64,000 nt of DNA, from positions 124,001 to 188,000 of the forward strand of contig JAAFAB010000004.1 in assembly GCA_018222585.1 (NCBI GenBank), given 5' to 3'. The DNA is from Paracoccaceae bacterium. GTDB lineage: Bacteria; Pseudomonadota; Alphaproteobacteria; Rhodobacterales; Rhodobacteraceae. The position numbers were made by a program, and so were the translations under genes. Below, piece after piece: positions 8,451 through 21,639 of the stretch. Under the pieces are notes generated by a model. The model saw nothing but the letters and a program-made list of their open reading frames with translations, made no database searches and had not been told where the DNA came from. Numbering within the stretch: position 1 is the stretch's first letter; each line of letters begins with the position of its first letter.

Positions 8451-9704
8451 TCAGTCGACCAGCTTGACCAGCGCGTGCCGCTTCTTGCCCGCCGACAGCT
8501 TGATCGGAGACCTGAGCGCCGTTGCGTCCAGCATCAGCCCTGCATCGGTCAGCGGCGCATCGTCCAGCTTCGCGCCGTTGTCGGAGATCAGGCGCTTGGC
8601 CTCCTTGCCGGTCTTCGCCAGCCCGGACCGCACGATCAACTGCGCCACCGAAATGCCCTCGCCGATCTCTTCCGCGGTCAGTTCCAGCGTCGGCAGGTCA
8701 TCCCCCACGCCGCCTTTCTCGAAGACTTCGCGGGCGGTGGCCTCGGCCGCCTTCGCCGCCTCTTCGCCGTGCAGCAGCGCGGTGACGGCATTGGCGAGGA
8801 TCACCTTGGCCTCGTTGATCTCGGCCCCGCCGAGCGCGCCGAGGCGGTCGCATTCCTCGACCGGCAGCTCGGTGTAGAGCTTGGCGAAGCGGCCCACGTC
8901 GGCATCGGTGGTGTTGCGCCAGAACTGCCAGAACTCGTAGGGGCTGCGCATTTCGGCATTGAGCCAGACCGCGCCATCGGCGCTCTTGCCCATCTTCTTG
9001 CCGTCCGAGGTCGCCAGCAGCGGCGTGGTCAGCCCGTAGATCTCGTGGTCCAGCACGCGGCGGGTCAGGTCGATGCCGTTGACGATATTGCCCCACTGGT
9101 CCGAGCCGCCCATCTGCACCAGGCAGCCGTAGCGCCGGTTCAGCTCGAGGAAGTCATAGGCCTGCAGGATCATGTAGTTGAATTCGAGAAAGGACAGCGA
9201 CTGCTCGCGGTCCAGGCGCGATTTCACCGATTCAAACGACAGCATCCGGTTGACGCTGAAATGCCGCCCGATGTCGCGCAGGAACTCCAGGTAGTTCAGC
9301 CCGTCCAGCCATTCGGCATTGTTCAGCATCAGGGCCCCCGAGGGCGCCGCGTCGTAGGACAGGTAGCGCGCGAAGACCTGGCCCATGCCGTCGATGTTGG
9401 CCTGGATCTGATCCGGCCCCAGCAGGGGGCGCTCGTCGCTGCGGAACGAGGGATCGCCGACCTTGGTGGTGCCCCCGCCCATCAGGGTAATCGGCTTGCC
9501 GCCCAGCTTCTGGAACCAGCGCAGCATCATGATGTTCATCAGGTGCCCGACGTGCAGCGAGGCTGCCGTGGCGTCATAGCCGATATATCCGGGCACGACC
9601 CCCTTCAGCAGCGCCTCGTCGAGGCCCTGGTAATCCGTGCAATCGGCCACGAAGCCGCGTTCCTGCATCACGTTGAGGAATTCGGATCTGGGGGTGTAGG
9701 TCAT
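8451..9704 (-). CDS. tyrS: Tyrosine--tRNA ligase
   Basis: TyrRS charges tRNA-Tyr. The 417-residue length fits the bacterial TyrS1 type. Class I signatures are intact: HIGH-like HVGH at 51-54 (context GYDATAASL), KMSKS-like KMGKS at 237-241, and the tyrosine/tRNA site [11 protein letters not shown] at about 197-207. The last ~60 residues match an S4 RNA-binding domain. The ATG at 9704 (MTYTPRSEF) is chosen over upstream in-frame codons, which add only unconserved residues; AAGAG lies just upstream. It is divergent from anmK with 64 bp between them. Confidence 0.96.
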   Translation of the reverse strand: MTYTPRSEFLNVMQERGFVADCTDYQGLDEALLKGVVPGYIGYDATAASLHVGHLMNIMMLRWFQKLGGKPITLMGGGTTKVGDPSFRSDERPLLGPDQIQANIDGMGQVFARYLSYDAAPSGALMLNNAEWLDGLNYLEFLRDIGRHFSVNRMLSFESVKSRLDREQSLSFLEFNYMILQAYDFLELNRRYGCLVQMGGSDQWGNIVNGIDLTRRVLDHEIYGLTTPLLATSDGKKMGKSADGAVWLNAEMRSPYEFWQFWRNTTDADVGRFAKLYTELPVEECDRLGALGGAEINEAKVILANAVTALLHGEEAAKAAEATAREVFEKGGVGDDLPTLELTAEEIGEGISVAQLIVRSGLAKTGKEAKRLISDNGAKLDDAPLTDAGLMLDATALRSPIKLSAGKKRHALVKLVD

Positions 9705-9768
9705 CGCTCTTGTCCGTATCAGGGTTGCGCGGCAACCTATAGTCATAGGGACCTCGAAGGGAAAGACC

Positions 9769-10899
9769 ATGTCGAAGCGCAGGGGCGAACCGCGGATGCT
9801 GCGTGTTCTGGGGGCCATGTCGGGCACCTCGCTGGATGGCATCGACGCGGCGGTGCTGGAAACCGACGGCACGCGGATCGCCGCCTTCGGCCCCTCGGCC
9901 TTCCGCCCCTACAGTGCAGCCGAGCGCGAGACGCTGCGCGCCGCCCTCGGGCTCTGGCCGGGGGAGGATCCGGCGCGCCTCTCTGCGGCCGAAAAGGTCC
10001 TCCGCATTGCCCACGCCGAGCTGCTCTCGGGCTTCGAGGGGATCGACCTCGTCGGCTTCCACGGCCTGACCCTGGCCCATGAGCCGCGCGGGCGGGGCAG
10101 CTTCCAGGCTGGCAACGGTGCCGACCTGGCCGAGGCGCTCGGCCTGCCGGTGGTCTGGGACTTCCGGTCGGCGGACATGCGGCTAGGCGGCGAGGGCGCG
10201 CCGCTGACGTCCTTCTACCAGCACGCGCTGGCCCGGCATCTGGAGATGGAGCGCCCGGTGGCCTTCCTCAACTTCGGCGGCATCGGCACGCTGACCTGGG
10301 TCGATCCGACCCTTGCCGCACCCGAAACACCCGGCGCGCTGCTGTCCTTCGACACCGGCCCGGCCACAGCGCCGATCGACGACCTGATGCTGTCGCGCCG
10401 CGGGCTGCCATATGACAGGGACGGCGCGCTGGCCGCCGGGGGCAGGGTGGCCGAGGGCGCGCTCGAACTGTTCCTGGACGATCCCTATTTCTCCAGACTG
10501 CCGCCCAAGTCGCTGGATCGCAACGGTTTCGCCACCATGATCGGGCTGGTGCGCGAACTGGCCGATGCCGATGCCGCCGCCACCCTGACGGCCATGTCCG
10601 CCAGCGCCGTGATGCGCGGGATGGAGCACCTGCCCACGACCCCCGACCGCCTGCTGGTCAGCGGCGGCGGTCGGCTGAATCCGGTGCTGATGGAAATGCT
10701 CTCGGTTGCGCTGGACTGCCCCGTCGGGTTGGTCGAACACGCGGGCCTCGACGGCGACATGCTGGATGCCCAGGCCGTTGCCTTCCTCGCCGCGCGGGTC
10801 TTCCACGGGCTGCCGACGTCCTGCGCGGGCACCACCGGGGTCAGCATGGCGGTCGGCGGCGGCGAGATCTCGCGCCCGACCCTCGGGGCGCTGGCCTGA
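9769..10899 (+). CDS. anmK: Anhydro-N-acetylmuramic acid kinase
   Basis: AnmK converts 1,6-anhydro-MurNAc from cell-wall turnover into MurNAc-6-phosphate using ATP. The 376-residue sequence shows the sugar-kinase/actin-like fold: [20 protein letters not shown] near the N-terminus for phosphate binding, [10 protein letters not shown] at about 166-175, a central [16 protein letters not shown] block, and [10 protein letters not shown] in the C-terminal nucleotide site. It is divergent from tyrS, an arrangement often seen in Rhodobacterales. The partner MurQ etherase is not in the window. Confidence 0.95.
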   Translation: MSKRRGEPRMLRVLGAMSGTSLDGIDAAVLETDGTRIAAFGPSAFRPYSAAERETLRAALGLWPGEDPARLSAAEKVLRIAHAELLSGFEGIDLVGFHGLTLAHEPRGRGSFQAGNGADLAEALGLPVVWDFRSADMRLGGEGAPLTSFYQHALARHLEMERPVAFLNFGGIGTLTWVDPTLAAPETPGALLSFDTGPATAPIDDLMLSRRGLPYDRDGALAAGGRVAEGALELFLDDPYFSRLPPKSLDRNGFATMIGLVRELADADAAATLTAMSASAVMRGMEHLPTTPDRLLVSGGGRLNPVLMEMLSVALDCPVGLVEHAGLDGDMLDAQAVAFLAARVFHGLPTSCAGTTGVSMAVGGGEISRPTLGALA

Positions 10900-10900
10900 T

Positions 10901-10935
10901 ATCATCACCGGGCTGAAAATACTCCCGCCGGAGGC
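10901..10935. repeat. Dispersed intergenic repeat, copy 1
   Basis: The string around CATCACCGGGCTGAAAATAC after anmK resembles the segment at 49061-49100. Shared pattern: CATCATCACC(A/G)GGCTG(A/G)AA(A/G)TACTCC followed by G-rich DNA. Similar short intergenic elements are common in Rhodobacteraceae chromosomes; function unknown. Confidence 0.45.
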
Positions 10936-11168
10936 ATTCCCGACTTCGGCCCGACATAGGCCCGACATAGTCCCGGCACGCCTCCGCCGATCCTCCGGCT
11001 GCGCGCCTGCGCAAGGTGTGACCATGATCCCGCATCCAGCGCCCACAGGAGAAGTTATCGCTAACACTCCCCATTGGCAGCGCCGCGTTCTCTGCTATGG
11101 TGCGCCCGTGCCGCGCCGCGGCAGGGCTGCGGCCCGGATGTCTCAATGCTCTAGGGAAAGGAGCTCCG

Positions 11169-12620
11169 ATGGTCTCGCGCGTGATTCCCGTCGATCCCTT
11201 CGATCTGGTCATTTTCGGCGGCACCGGCGATCTTGCCCGGCGCAAGATCCTGCCGGGTCTGTTCCGCCGCTTCTGCGCCGGCCAGATGGAGGACAATGGC
11301 CGCATCATCGGCGCCGCCCGCTCCGAGCACGAGACCGCCGAGTTCCGCCAGATCGTCGCCGACGCCATCGCCGAATTCGACCCGAAGAGCGGCACGAAGG
11401 AGCAATTGGCGGCCTTCCTGGAACGGCTGGAATACGTGCAGGTCGACGCGCTTGGCGAGGGTGGCTGGAAGGAGCTGGCCGCGCTCATGGGCGAGGACCG
11501 GGTGCGCGCCTTCTACTTTTCCGTCGCCCCCAGCCTGTTCGGCGCCCTGGCCGAGCGGCTGCACAGCTACGGCATTGCCGATGCCCAGACCCGCATCGTG
11601 GTCGAAAAGCCCTTCGGCAAGGATCTCGCCTCGGCGCGGGAACTGAATGCCGCCCTGGCCGAGCATTTCGACGAGAGCCAGATCTACCGGATCGACCACT
11701 ACCTCGGCAAGGAAACCGTCCAGAACCTCATGGCCGTGCGCTTCGGCAACATGCTGTTCGAGCCGCTGTGGAATTCCCAGTACATCGACCACATCCAGAT
11801 CACCGTGGCCGAGACCGTGGGCGTCGACGGGCGTGGCGAATACTACGACCGCTCGGGCGCCATGCGCGACATGGTGCAGAACCACCTGATGCAGCTCCTG
11901 TGCCTGACCGCGATGGAGCCGCCCGCCAAGTTCGACCCCGATGCGGTGCGCGACGAGAAACTGAAGGTGATCCGCGCGCTGAACGCCGTGCCGCTGGATG
12001 ACGTGGTGCGCGGGCAGTACCTGGCCGCCGGCAAGCAGCCCGGCTACCTGGAACATGCCGGCGATCCCGACAGCAAGACCGAGAGCTTCATCGCCCTGCG
12101 TGTCGAGGTCTCCAACTGGAGATGGGCGGGCACGCCCTTCTACCTGCGCACCGGCAAGCGGCTGCGTGCCCGCAGCTCGGAAATTGCCGTGGTCTTCAAG
12201 GAGACCCCGCATTCGATCTTCGGCGAAGAGGCGGGCCGCCACCGCAACGTGCTGACCATCCGGCTGCAGCCCAACGAGGGCATGGACCTTTTCGTCACCA
12301 TCAAGGAACCGGGCCCGGGGGGGATGCGTCTGGTCGATGTGCCCCTCGACATGACCTTCGCCGAAGCGCTCGGCCCGGATGCCGAGGAGGTTCCGGACGC
12401 CTACGAACGGCTGATCATGGACGTGATCCGGGGCAACCAGACGCTGTTCATGCGCGGGGACGAGGTCGAGGCCGCCTGGGCCTGGGCCGATCCGCTGATC
12501 GCCTCGTGGGAGAATCGCGGCGACAAGCCGGTGCCCTATGACACCGGCTCGACCGGGCCCGAGGAGGCGCTGGCGCTGATGCACCGCGACGGCCGCCGCT
12601 GGCGCGAGATCCGCGCCTAG
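11169..12620 (+). CDS. zwf: Glucose-6-phosphate 1-dehydrogenase
   Basis: G6PDH oxidises glucose-6-phosphate to 6-phosphogluconolactone with NADP(+), feeding the Entner-Doudoroff and pentose phosphate routes. The 483-residue product has the Rossmann fingerprint FGGTGDLARRK at 16-26, EKPFGKD at 146-152 and the substrate/catalytic signature RIDHYLGKE at 174-182. The open frame runs further upstream, but the ATG at 11169 has AAAGGAG eight bases before it. It begins a co-directional zwf-pgl-pgi block with short gaps, so the three are probably one transcription unit. Confidence 0.97.
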   Translation: MVSRVIPVDPFDLVIFGGTGDLARRKILPGLFRRFCAGQMEDNGRIIGAARSEHETAEFRQIVADAIAEFDPKSGTKEQLAAFLERLEYVQVDALGEGGWKELAALMGEDRVRAFYFSVAPSLFGALAERLHSYGIADAQTRIVVEKPFGKDLASARELNAALAEHFDESQIYRIDHYLGKETVQNLMAVRFGNMLFEPLWNSQYIDHIQITVAETVGVDGRGEYYDRSGAMRDMVQNHLMQLLCLTAMEPPAKFDPDAVRDEKLKVIRALNAVPLDDVVRGQYLAAGKQPGYLEHAGDPDSKTESFIALRVEVSNWRWAGTPFYLRTGKRLRARSSEIAVVFKETPHSIFGEEAGRHRNVLTIRLQPNEGMDLFVTIKEPGPGGMRLVDVPLDMTFAEALGPDAEEVPDAYERLIMDVIRGNQTLFMRGDEVEAAWAWADPLIASWENRGDKPVPYDTGSTGPEEALALMHRDGRRWREIRA

Positions 12621-12693
12621 GGCATTCTGGGCGCCGAGATCGGGGCGTGGCCCGCGCGGGCGCGACCCTCACATGGCCCGAAGGGACAGGACA

Positions 12694-13365
12694 ATGGACT
12701 TCAAGGAATATCCCGACCGGGATCTGCTGGCCCTGAGCCTCGCCGATTCCCTCGCGTCGGAGCTGGGCGCGGCGCTGCGCCACGAGGATCGCGTCACCTT
12801 CTGCGTTCCCGGCGGAACCACGCCGGGGCCGGTCTTTGACGCGCTGACCGCCGTCAAGCTGGACTGGGACCGCGTCGACGTGGTGCTCAACGATGAACGC
12901 TGGGTGCCCGAAAGCTCGCCCCGCTCCAACACCGCGCTGCTGCGCCAGCGCCTGTTGCAGGGTCATGCGGCGGGGGCCGGCCTGCTGCCGCTCTATGCCG
13001 ATCAGCCCGAGCCGGACCTGGCGATGGACGCGCTTTCCGAGGGCATCCGTCCGCATCTGCCGATCAACGTGCTTCTGCTGGGCATGGGCACCGATGCCCA
13101 TACGGCCAGCCTCTTTCCCGGCGCCGACCGGCTGGAGGAGGCGCTGGCGCCCGACGCGCCGATCCTGCTGCCGATGCGGGCCGAGGGCGCGGGCGAGCCG
13201 CGCATCACCATCACGGCCCGCTATCTCAAGGGCGCCATGTCGACCCATGTGGTGATCATGGGCGACGAAAAGCGCCGGGTGCTGGAAGAGGCCCAGGGCA
13301 AGAAGCCCGAAGAGGCGCCGATCGCCGCCATCCTGCCCGGTGCCGTGGTGCACTGGGCCCCCTGA
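12694..13365 (+). CDS. pgl: 6-phosphogluconolactonase
   Basis: Pgl hydrolyses 6-phosphoglucono-delta-lactone to 6-phosphogluconate. The 223-residue protein has the DevB/SOL-type features: CVPGGTTPGPVFDAL near 39-53, the LNDERWVP motif at about 67-74 and GMGTDAHTASLFPG at about 134-147. The ATG at 12694 is preferred to one at 12673, because an AGGA lies just upstream and the conserved sequence starts there. It lies between zwf and pgi and catalyses the step right after zwf. Confidence 0.95.
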   Translation: MDFKEYPDRDLLALSLADSLASELGAALRHEDRVTFCVPGGTTPGPVFDALTAVKLDWDRVDVVLNDERWVPESSPRSNTALLRQRLLQGHAAGAGLLPLYADQPEPDLAMDALSEGIRPHLPINVLLLGMGTDAHTASLFPGADRLEEALAPDAPILLPMRAEGAGEPRITITARYLKGAMSTHVVIMGDEKRRVLEEAQGKKPEEAPIAAILPGAVVHWAP

Positions 13366-13431
13366 AGCCCTCTCGCCCGGCGCCTCCTGCGGGGCGGCGG
13401 GCCCGCGACACTTCCGACCAAGGAGCGCCCC

Positions 13432-15042
<1,611 letters not shown>

Positions 15043-15102
15043 GACCCGGCCGGACGACCTGCCAACCAAAGGGCTACCGGAAATGGGCTGCCAGACCGAA
15101 AA

Positions 15103-15134
15103 GACCGGCGCCGGGGAAACCCCGGGGCCGGTCT
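15103..15134 (+). terminator. Terminator of the zwf-pgl-pgi block
   Basis: GACCGGCGCCGGGG and CCCCGGGGCCGGTC form a strong hairpin (one imperfect position) about 60 bases after the pgi stop, followed by TTCT. Confidence 0.65.
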
Positions 15135-15509
15135 TCTCGTCTGGGCCATGGTCATGCGGGCAATGTGGGAGGCGGGAGCGGGACCCCGCCTCCCCAGACC
15201 TGCCGGGCGGTGTGGGACGCCCGTGTGGCAGGCCCTTTGCGACCGGCTTCGGCACTCGGGAAACGGCGCCAGGGACAGACGCACCCGAAGTCCGGCCGCA
15301 AAGGCGGTTTTGGCGGACGTCCTACATGGAGCGCCCGCCAAAGAAACCATGCAAACTCTTAAAAACTGAACCGTGTCACTCGTTACTCTTCGTCTTGGCC
15401 CCTTGAGACCTCACTGAAAGTTACGGTGGCTGTGCAGGAAGAGTTTCAGCTTCGGGTGATTTTTTCTGAGAAAAGTGCAACTATCGGAATTTAAAGGAAC
15501 AATTCCGTA
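15135..15509. other. Intergenic region without recognised gene
   Basis: About 375 bases between the pgi terminator and the 3' end of the cupin gene. A second GC-rich hairpin-like stretch lies near 15170-15190. From about 15350 the DNA becomes clearly AT-richer than its surroundings. I see no convincing coding frame, tRNA or known RNA motif. Confidence 0.5.
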
Positions 15510-15932
15510 TCAGCGGATGTCGAAATCCGGTGGTGCCAGGGTGAAGCCGGCGAAGTCGAACCCCGGTGAGACGGTGCAGCCGACCAGGGCCCAGCCCCCG
15601 GTGGCGCGGGCCGCCTGCCAGTGGCCCACGGGCACGATTCCCTGCGGCCTCTGCCCGGCGGCAAGATCCGGACCCAGCATCAGCCGTTGCGCCGGCCCCT
15701 CATCGCTGTCGGCAATCCGCAGCTCGACCGGGGCGCCGGCGTAGTGGTGCCAGATCTCGGTGGCGTCGACGTGGTGCCAGTGGCTCGCCTCGCCCGCGCG
15801 CAGCAGGAAATAGATGCAGGTGCCCGGGGGGCGCTCGCCCGCCTCGGCAGGCGCGGCCCAGGTCTCGCGGTAGTGTCCGCCTTCGGGATGCGGCACGAGG
15901 TCGAGCAGGGCGATGATCTCTTCGGCGGTCAT
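15510..15932 (-). CDS. Cupin domain protein of the DUF985 family
   Basis: This 140-residue single-domain cupin resembles the DUF985/YML079w group: the N-terminal MTAEEIIALLDLVPHPEGG-type opening with the HPEGGHYRET element, the His pair in SHWHHVDATEIWHHYAG (about 50-66) that could bind metal or ligand, and the C-terminal VGCTVSPGFDF segment. The family's ligand is unknown, although a sugar has been suggested for homologues. The ATG at 15932 has AAGGA upstream. It is co-directional with eno but separated by a terminator and two hairpins. Confidence 0.85.
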   Translation of the reverse strand: MTAEEIIALLDLVPHPEGGHYRETWAAPAEAGERPPGTCIYFLLRAGEASHWHHVDATEIWHHYAGAPVELRIADSDEGPAQRLMLGPDLAAGQRPQGIVPVGHWQAARATGGWALVGCTVSPGFDFAGFTLAPPDFDIR

Positions 15933-15983
15933 GGGGATCCTTCCGTAACAACGGGCGCAGGCACCTCCCGGTGCCTAGTCGGC

Positions 15984-16030
15984 CTTGCCTGACAAGGCAA
16001 GCCGGGCGCCGGGTGCGCCAGGCGCCCGGC
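15984..16030. repeat. Two consecutive inverted repeats between eno and the cupin gene
   Basis: The first is CTTGCCT/AGGCAAG with loop GACA (15984-16001). The second is a perfect 10-bp pair GCCGGGCGCC/GGCGCCCGGC with a 10-base loop (16001-16030). They lie downstream of the eno terminator and upstream of the cupin start, so they could be extra terminators or a leader structure. Confidence 0.5.
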
Positions 16031-16057
16031 CGTGGCGCGGTCCCTGTCCGGCGAAAC

Positions 16058-16091
16058 GAAAACGCGCCCCGCGGCCTGGGGCCGGGGGCGC
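16058..16091 (-). terminator. Rho-independent terminator of eno
   Basis: On the minus strand GCGCCCC...GGGGCGC forms a GC-rich hairpin followed by GTTTTCG, about 25 bases after the eno stop codon. Confidence 0.7.
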
Positions 16092-16114
16092 TTCGGACAC
16101 CGTCGGGGACGGGC

Positions 16115-18398
<2,284 letters not shown>

Positions 18399-18491
18399 CG
18401 GGATGTTCCGGAAAGAAGGCTGTGCGGTTCGCTAACACCGGCGGGCAGGCGCCACAAGCCGCGCCGCCGCACAGGCGGGTTCACCGAAAGC

Positions 18492-18926
18492 TCAGTCCTC
18501 GGACCTGGGTGCGGGGCGCACCGGCACGCCGTAGAGCTCCAGCCGGTGCCCCTGCAGGCGGTAGCCCAGCTTGGCGGCGATCTTTTCCTGCAGGGCCTCG
18601 ATCTCGGGGTCGCAGAACTCGATGACCCGGCCCGTGGTCACGTCGATCAGGTGGTCGTGGTGGGCGCGTTCGGCATCCTCGTAGCGGGCGCGGCCATCGC
18701 CGAAATCGACCTTTTCGAGGATCCCGGCCTCTTCGAAGACCTTCACCGTGCGGTAGACCGTGGCCAGCGAGATCCGCGGGTCACGGGCATTGGCGCGGGC
18801 GTGCAGCTCTTCCACGTCGGGGTGATCGCGCGACTGGTCCAGCACGTCCGAGATCACCCGCCGCTGTTCGGTCATCCGCAGCCCGGCGCTTTCGCACCTG
18901 TATCCTATGGTGTCTCGCTTGCTCAT
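18492..18926 (-). CDS. Fur-family metalloregulator, probably Mur (manganese) type
   Basis: This 144-residue repressor has the Fur winged helix (LATVYRTVKVFEEAGI as recognition region, about 53-68) and the dimer/metal domain with AHHDHLIDVTTGRVIEFCDPEIE at about 87-109. The CxxC zinc pairs of E. coli Fur are absent, as is typical of alphaproteobacterial Mur/Fur proteins that respond to manganese. Whether it senses Mn or Fe in this organism cannot be read from the sequence. The start is the ATG at 18926; a GTG at 18935 is also possible. No mntH or sit genes are in the window. Confidence 0.87.
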   Translation of the reverse strand: MSKRDTIGYRCESAGLRMTEQRRVISDVLDQSRDHPDVEELHARANARDPRISLATVYRTVKVFEEAGILEKVDFGDGRARYEDAERAHHDHLIDVTTGRVIEFCDPEIEALQEKIAAKLGYRLQGHRLELYGVPVRPAPRSED

Positions 18927-19188
18927 CGGCCTCACGCGCTTCGGTGGATCCCTTTTTCTCAGGTCCGGGCCGGTGCGGCAAGCGGTTTGAGGAAACCGGC
19001 GGGCAAGGCGCCGCCGGTCCGGGGGCCTGCCCGTTCAGGCAGCGCAAAGCGCCAGCCCGCCCGGACCCTGCCGGGCCGCCTGTTGCCACGAAGACATAGG
19101 CGCCGCGGCCCGCATGGGCTGTCATCACCCTGTTACCAATCGCCCCCACGGGAGTGGCGGGACTGTTCACTAAATTCGGGGAATCTCC

Positions 19189-21543
19189 ATGTCCAAGACC
19201 ACCACGCGCGTCTCGATCCTTGCCATGCTGGCCGTCGCGCCCTGGCTGGGTGCGGCCCAGGCCAAACCGGCCCTCGGCGCCTGCGACCCCGGCGCGCCCG
19301 AGGATGGCGAGACCATCCTCTGTACCGGCACCGGCCCCGGCATCACCGACGAAGAGCTGGACGAGGTGACGATCACCGTCGCCGAAAACGCCCAGATTTC
19401 CGACACCGGCGACGAGGCGTTCCTGTTCAAGGACGACGTGACGCTGACCAACTACGGGGCGATCCGGTCCGACAGTGATCACGCCATCAAGGGCGACGAC
19501 GACGCCTCGATCACCAACGAGGGGACGATCACCAGCACCGACAAGGATGCGATCAACCTCGACAAGGACGCCTATGTCGACAACTCGGGCACCATCGAGG
19601 GCAAGGACGAGGGCCTGCAGCTTGGCGAGGATGCCGAGGTGATCAACTCCGGCACCATCACCGGCGGGGACAATGCGATCACCGCTTCCGAGGGGCTGGA
19701 GCTGACCAACCAGGCCGACGGCGAGATCACCGGCAAGAACGACGAGGGCGACGGCATCGCGGTCTCCTACTCGGACGAGGAAGAGGATCCGGTCTTCGAC
19801 GAGCTGCCGACCTCGACGGTGAAGAACCACGGCAAGATCACCGGCGGTGATCGCGGCGTCGACATCTTCGGCAACGGCACCGTGCTGAACTACGAGGGCG
19901 CCACGATCACCGGCCAGAACGGCGATGGTGTGCGGATCGAGGCCGGCATGATCGAGATCACCAACTGGGGCGTGATCGACGGCGACGACGAGGCGATCCA
20001 GGTCGGTGACGATGCGGTGGTGACCAACCATGGCACGCTCTGGTCCGGCGACAAGGGCATCCAGGCCAAGGGGGGCGCGACGATCACCAACACCGGCACG
20101 ATCAATGCCGGCACCGAGGGGATCGAGACGGGCGACGACGCCTATATCGAGAACAGTGGCACCATCAACGCCAGCGACGACGCGATCAACGCCGGCGAGA
20201 ATGCCGAGATCCTCAACACCGGCGACCTGCTGGTCGATGGCGACCAGGACGGCATCGACCTCGACAGCGGCACGGTGACCAACCATGGCCGCATCATCTC
20301 CTACGGCTCCGAGGACGGCATCGACTTCGACGCCTCCGAGGTCGAGCTTTCCACGATCACCAACTACGGCCTGATCGAGGGCGAGATCGGCATCAACGTC
20401 GAGCTGGGCGACCATGATCCGGCCAATACCATGTCGCAATACGTGGTGAACCACGGCACGATCACCGGGCGCGGCGGGCTGGCCCTGCAACTGGGCGCAG
20501 GCGACGACACGCTGGAGCTCTATTCGCTGGACATCAACGGCGAGGTCGACCTGGGCGAGGGCGAGGACAGCCTGATCGTCCATTCCACCGTCCGCGACGG
20601 GGTGGTGACCTTCGTGTCGGATCCCGAGGATATCGACCTGAGCGATGCGCCGAACGCGGTCTATGACGACCTGACCCTGGCCGTCGCCTCGACCGGGTCC
20701 TTCGCCGGACTCGACAGCGTGATGACCGGACAGGTGGCCAGCTTCGGCAAGTCGGTGCTGGGCGTCTCGGGCAGTGCGGCGCCCGAGGGCGTGCTGTCCT
20801 TCATGTCGGCTCCGGCGGGCAGCTTCTGGGCCGTCGGCTCGGCCGGTGTCTTTGACGGGCAGGGCAATGGCCGCCTGACCCTGGGCCGCGATTTCGGCAG
20901 CTACGGGTTGTTCCTGTCCTGGGGCACCGTGCACACCGATGTGACCACGGATCACGAGATGGACCACCGCAGTGCCCTGGTCGGTCTGCGCAGCGGCACG
21001 GTGCTGGCCGGCGGCACCCAGGTCGATGCCATGGCCTACCTCGGCTTCGGGCGTCTCGAGATGTCCAGCCCGGCCACGGCCAGCGGCGACGGCAGCACCG
21101 ACACCCGCAGCTTCGGCCTGGCGGCCTCGATGGCGACGGCACCCAGCGAGGCGGGCCTGTCCCTCGTCGCCCGCGCCGGGATCGAGCGCCAGCAGATCGA
21201 CGGCTACACCAGCAGCGGCCTCGGCGGCGCCAGCTTCGGCGACCGCAGCGTGACGGCCGGCTACCTCTCGGCCGAGCTGCAGCTGCACCGCGCGCTCTCG
21301 GGCGGCAACAGCGTGACGCCCTTCGTCGGGGTGGATGTGCTGTTCACCGATGGCGAGGATGTCACCATGACGCTCGGCACCGACAGCACCCGTTTCTCGA
21401 CCGGTGGAGACGACGTTTACGGCCTGCTGACCCTCGGCGCCGAACTGGGCAGCCTCGGCAGCCCCTGGTCGATGCGCATCGAGGCCCAGGTGGACGAGAA
21501 CGGCGACACCGGCGCGCAGGTCACCGCCGGTATGCGGTTCTGA
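19189..21543 (+). CDS. Autotransporter with beta-helix passenger and outer-membrane beta-barrel
   Basis: The 784-residue product starts with a Sec signal peptide (about 1-25, cleaving after AAQA). Residues ~45-480 are a repetitive, strongly acidic passenger: the pattern x-ITNxGTI-x(6-8)-DAI recurs about every 20-24 residues (ITNEGTI, VDNSGTI, VINSGTI, VTNHGTL, ITNTGTI), as in parallel beta-helices. From ~525 to the end is a type V secretion beta-barrel that finishes in the classical G-M-R-F terminus. Function of the passenger (adhesion, biofilm or other) is not evident; no protease motif was seen. The ATG at 19189 has GGGGAA upstream. The frame is intact. Confidence 0.9.
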   Translation: MSKTTTRVSILAMLAVAPWLGAAQAKPALGACDPGAPEDGETILCTGTGPGITDEELDEVTITVAENAQISDTGDEAFLFKDDVTLTNYGAIRSDSDHAIKGDDDASITNEGTITSTDKDAINLDKDAYVDNSGTIEGKDEGLQLGEDAEVINSGTITGGDNAITASEGLELTNQADGEITGKNDEGDGIAVSYSDEEEDPVFDELPTSTVKNHGKITGGDRGVDIFGNGTVLNYEGATITGQNGDGVRIEAGMIEITNWGVIDGDDEAIQVGDDAVVTNHGTLWSGDKGIQAKGGATITNTGTINAGTEGIETGDDAYIENSGTINASDDAINAGENAEILNTGDLLVDGDQDGIDLDSGTVTNHGRIISYGSEDGIDFDASEVELSTITNYGLIEGEIGINVELGDHDPANTMSQYVVNHGTITGRGGLALQLGAGDDTLELYSLDINGEVDLGEGEDSLIVHSTVRDGVVTFVSDPEDIDLSDAPNAVYDDLTLAVASTGSFAGLDSVMTGQVASFGKSVLGVSGSAAPEGVLSFMSAPAGSFWAVGSAGVFDGQGNGRLTLGRDFGSYGLFLSWGTVHTDVTTDHEMDHRSALVGLRSGTVLAGGTQVDAMAYLGFGRLEMSSPATASGDGSTDTRSFGLAASMATAPSEAGLSLVARAGIERQQIDGYTSSGLGGASFGDRSVTAGYLSAELQLHRALSGGNSVTPFVGVDVLFTDGEDVTMTLGTDSTRFSTGGDDVYGLLTLGAELGSLGSPWSMRIEAQVDENGDTGAQVTAGMRF

Positions 21544-21585
21544 GCCCGGCCACGGGCGGGACCTGTCCCGCCCCGATCCCCTGAA

Positions 21586-21616
21586 CAAAAAAGGCGCCGC
21601 GATTCCTCGCGGCGCC
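21586..21616 (-). terminator. Rho-independent terminator of guaA
   Basis: On the minus strand a 9-bp stem GGCGCCGCG/CGCGGCGCC with a 6-base loop is followed by TTTTTTG, 23 bases after the guaA stop. Confidence 0.85.
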
Positions 21617-21639
21617 TGTCCTGTCTCATGTAAGGCGGA

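Noticed and set aside
18781-21588. A 935-codon open frame antisense to the autotransporter gene
   Set aside because: It mirrors the codon bias of the real gene on the opposite strand, has no start context and no recognisable domain, and would overlap fur.
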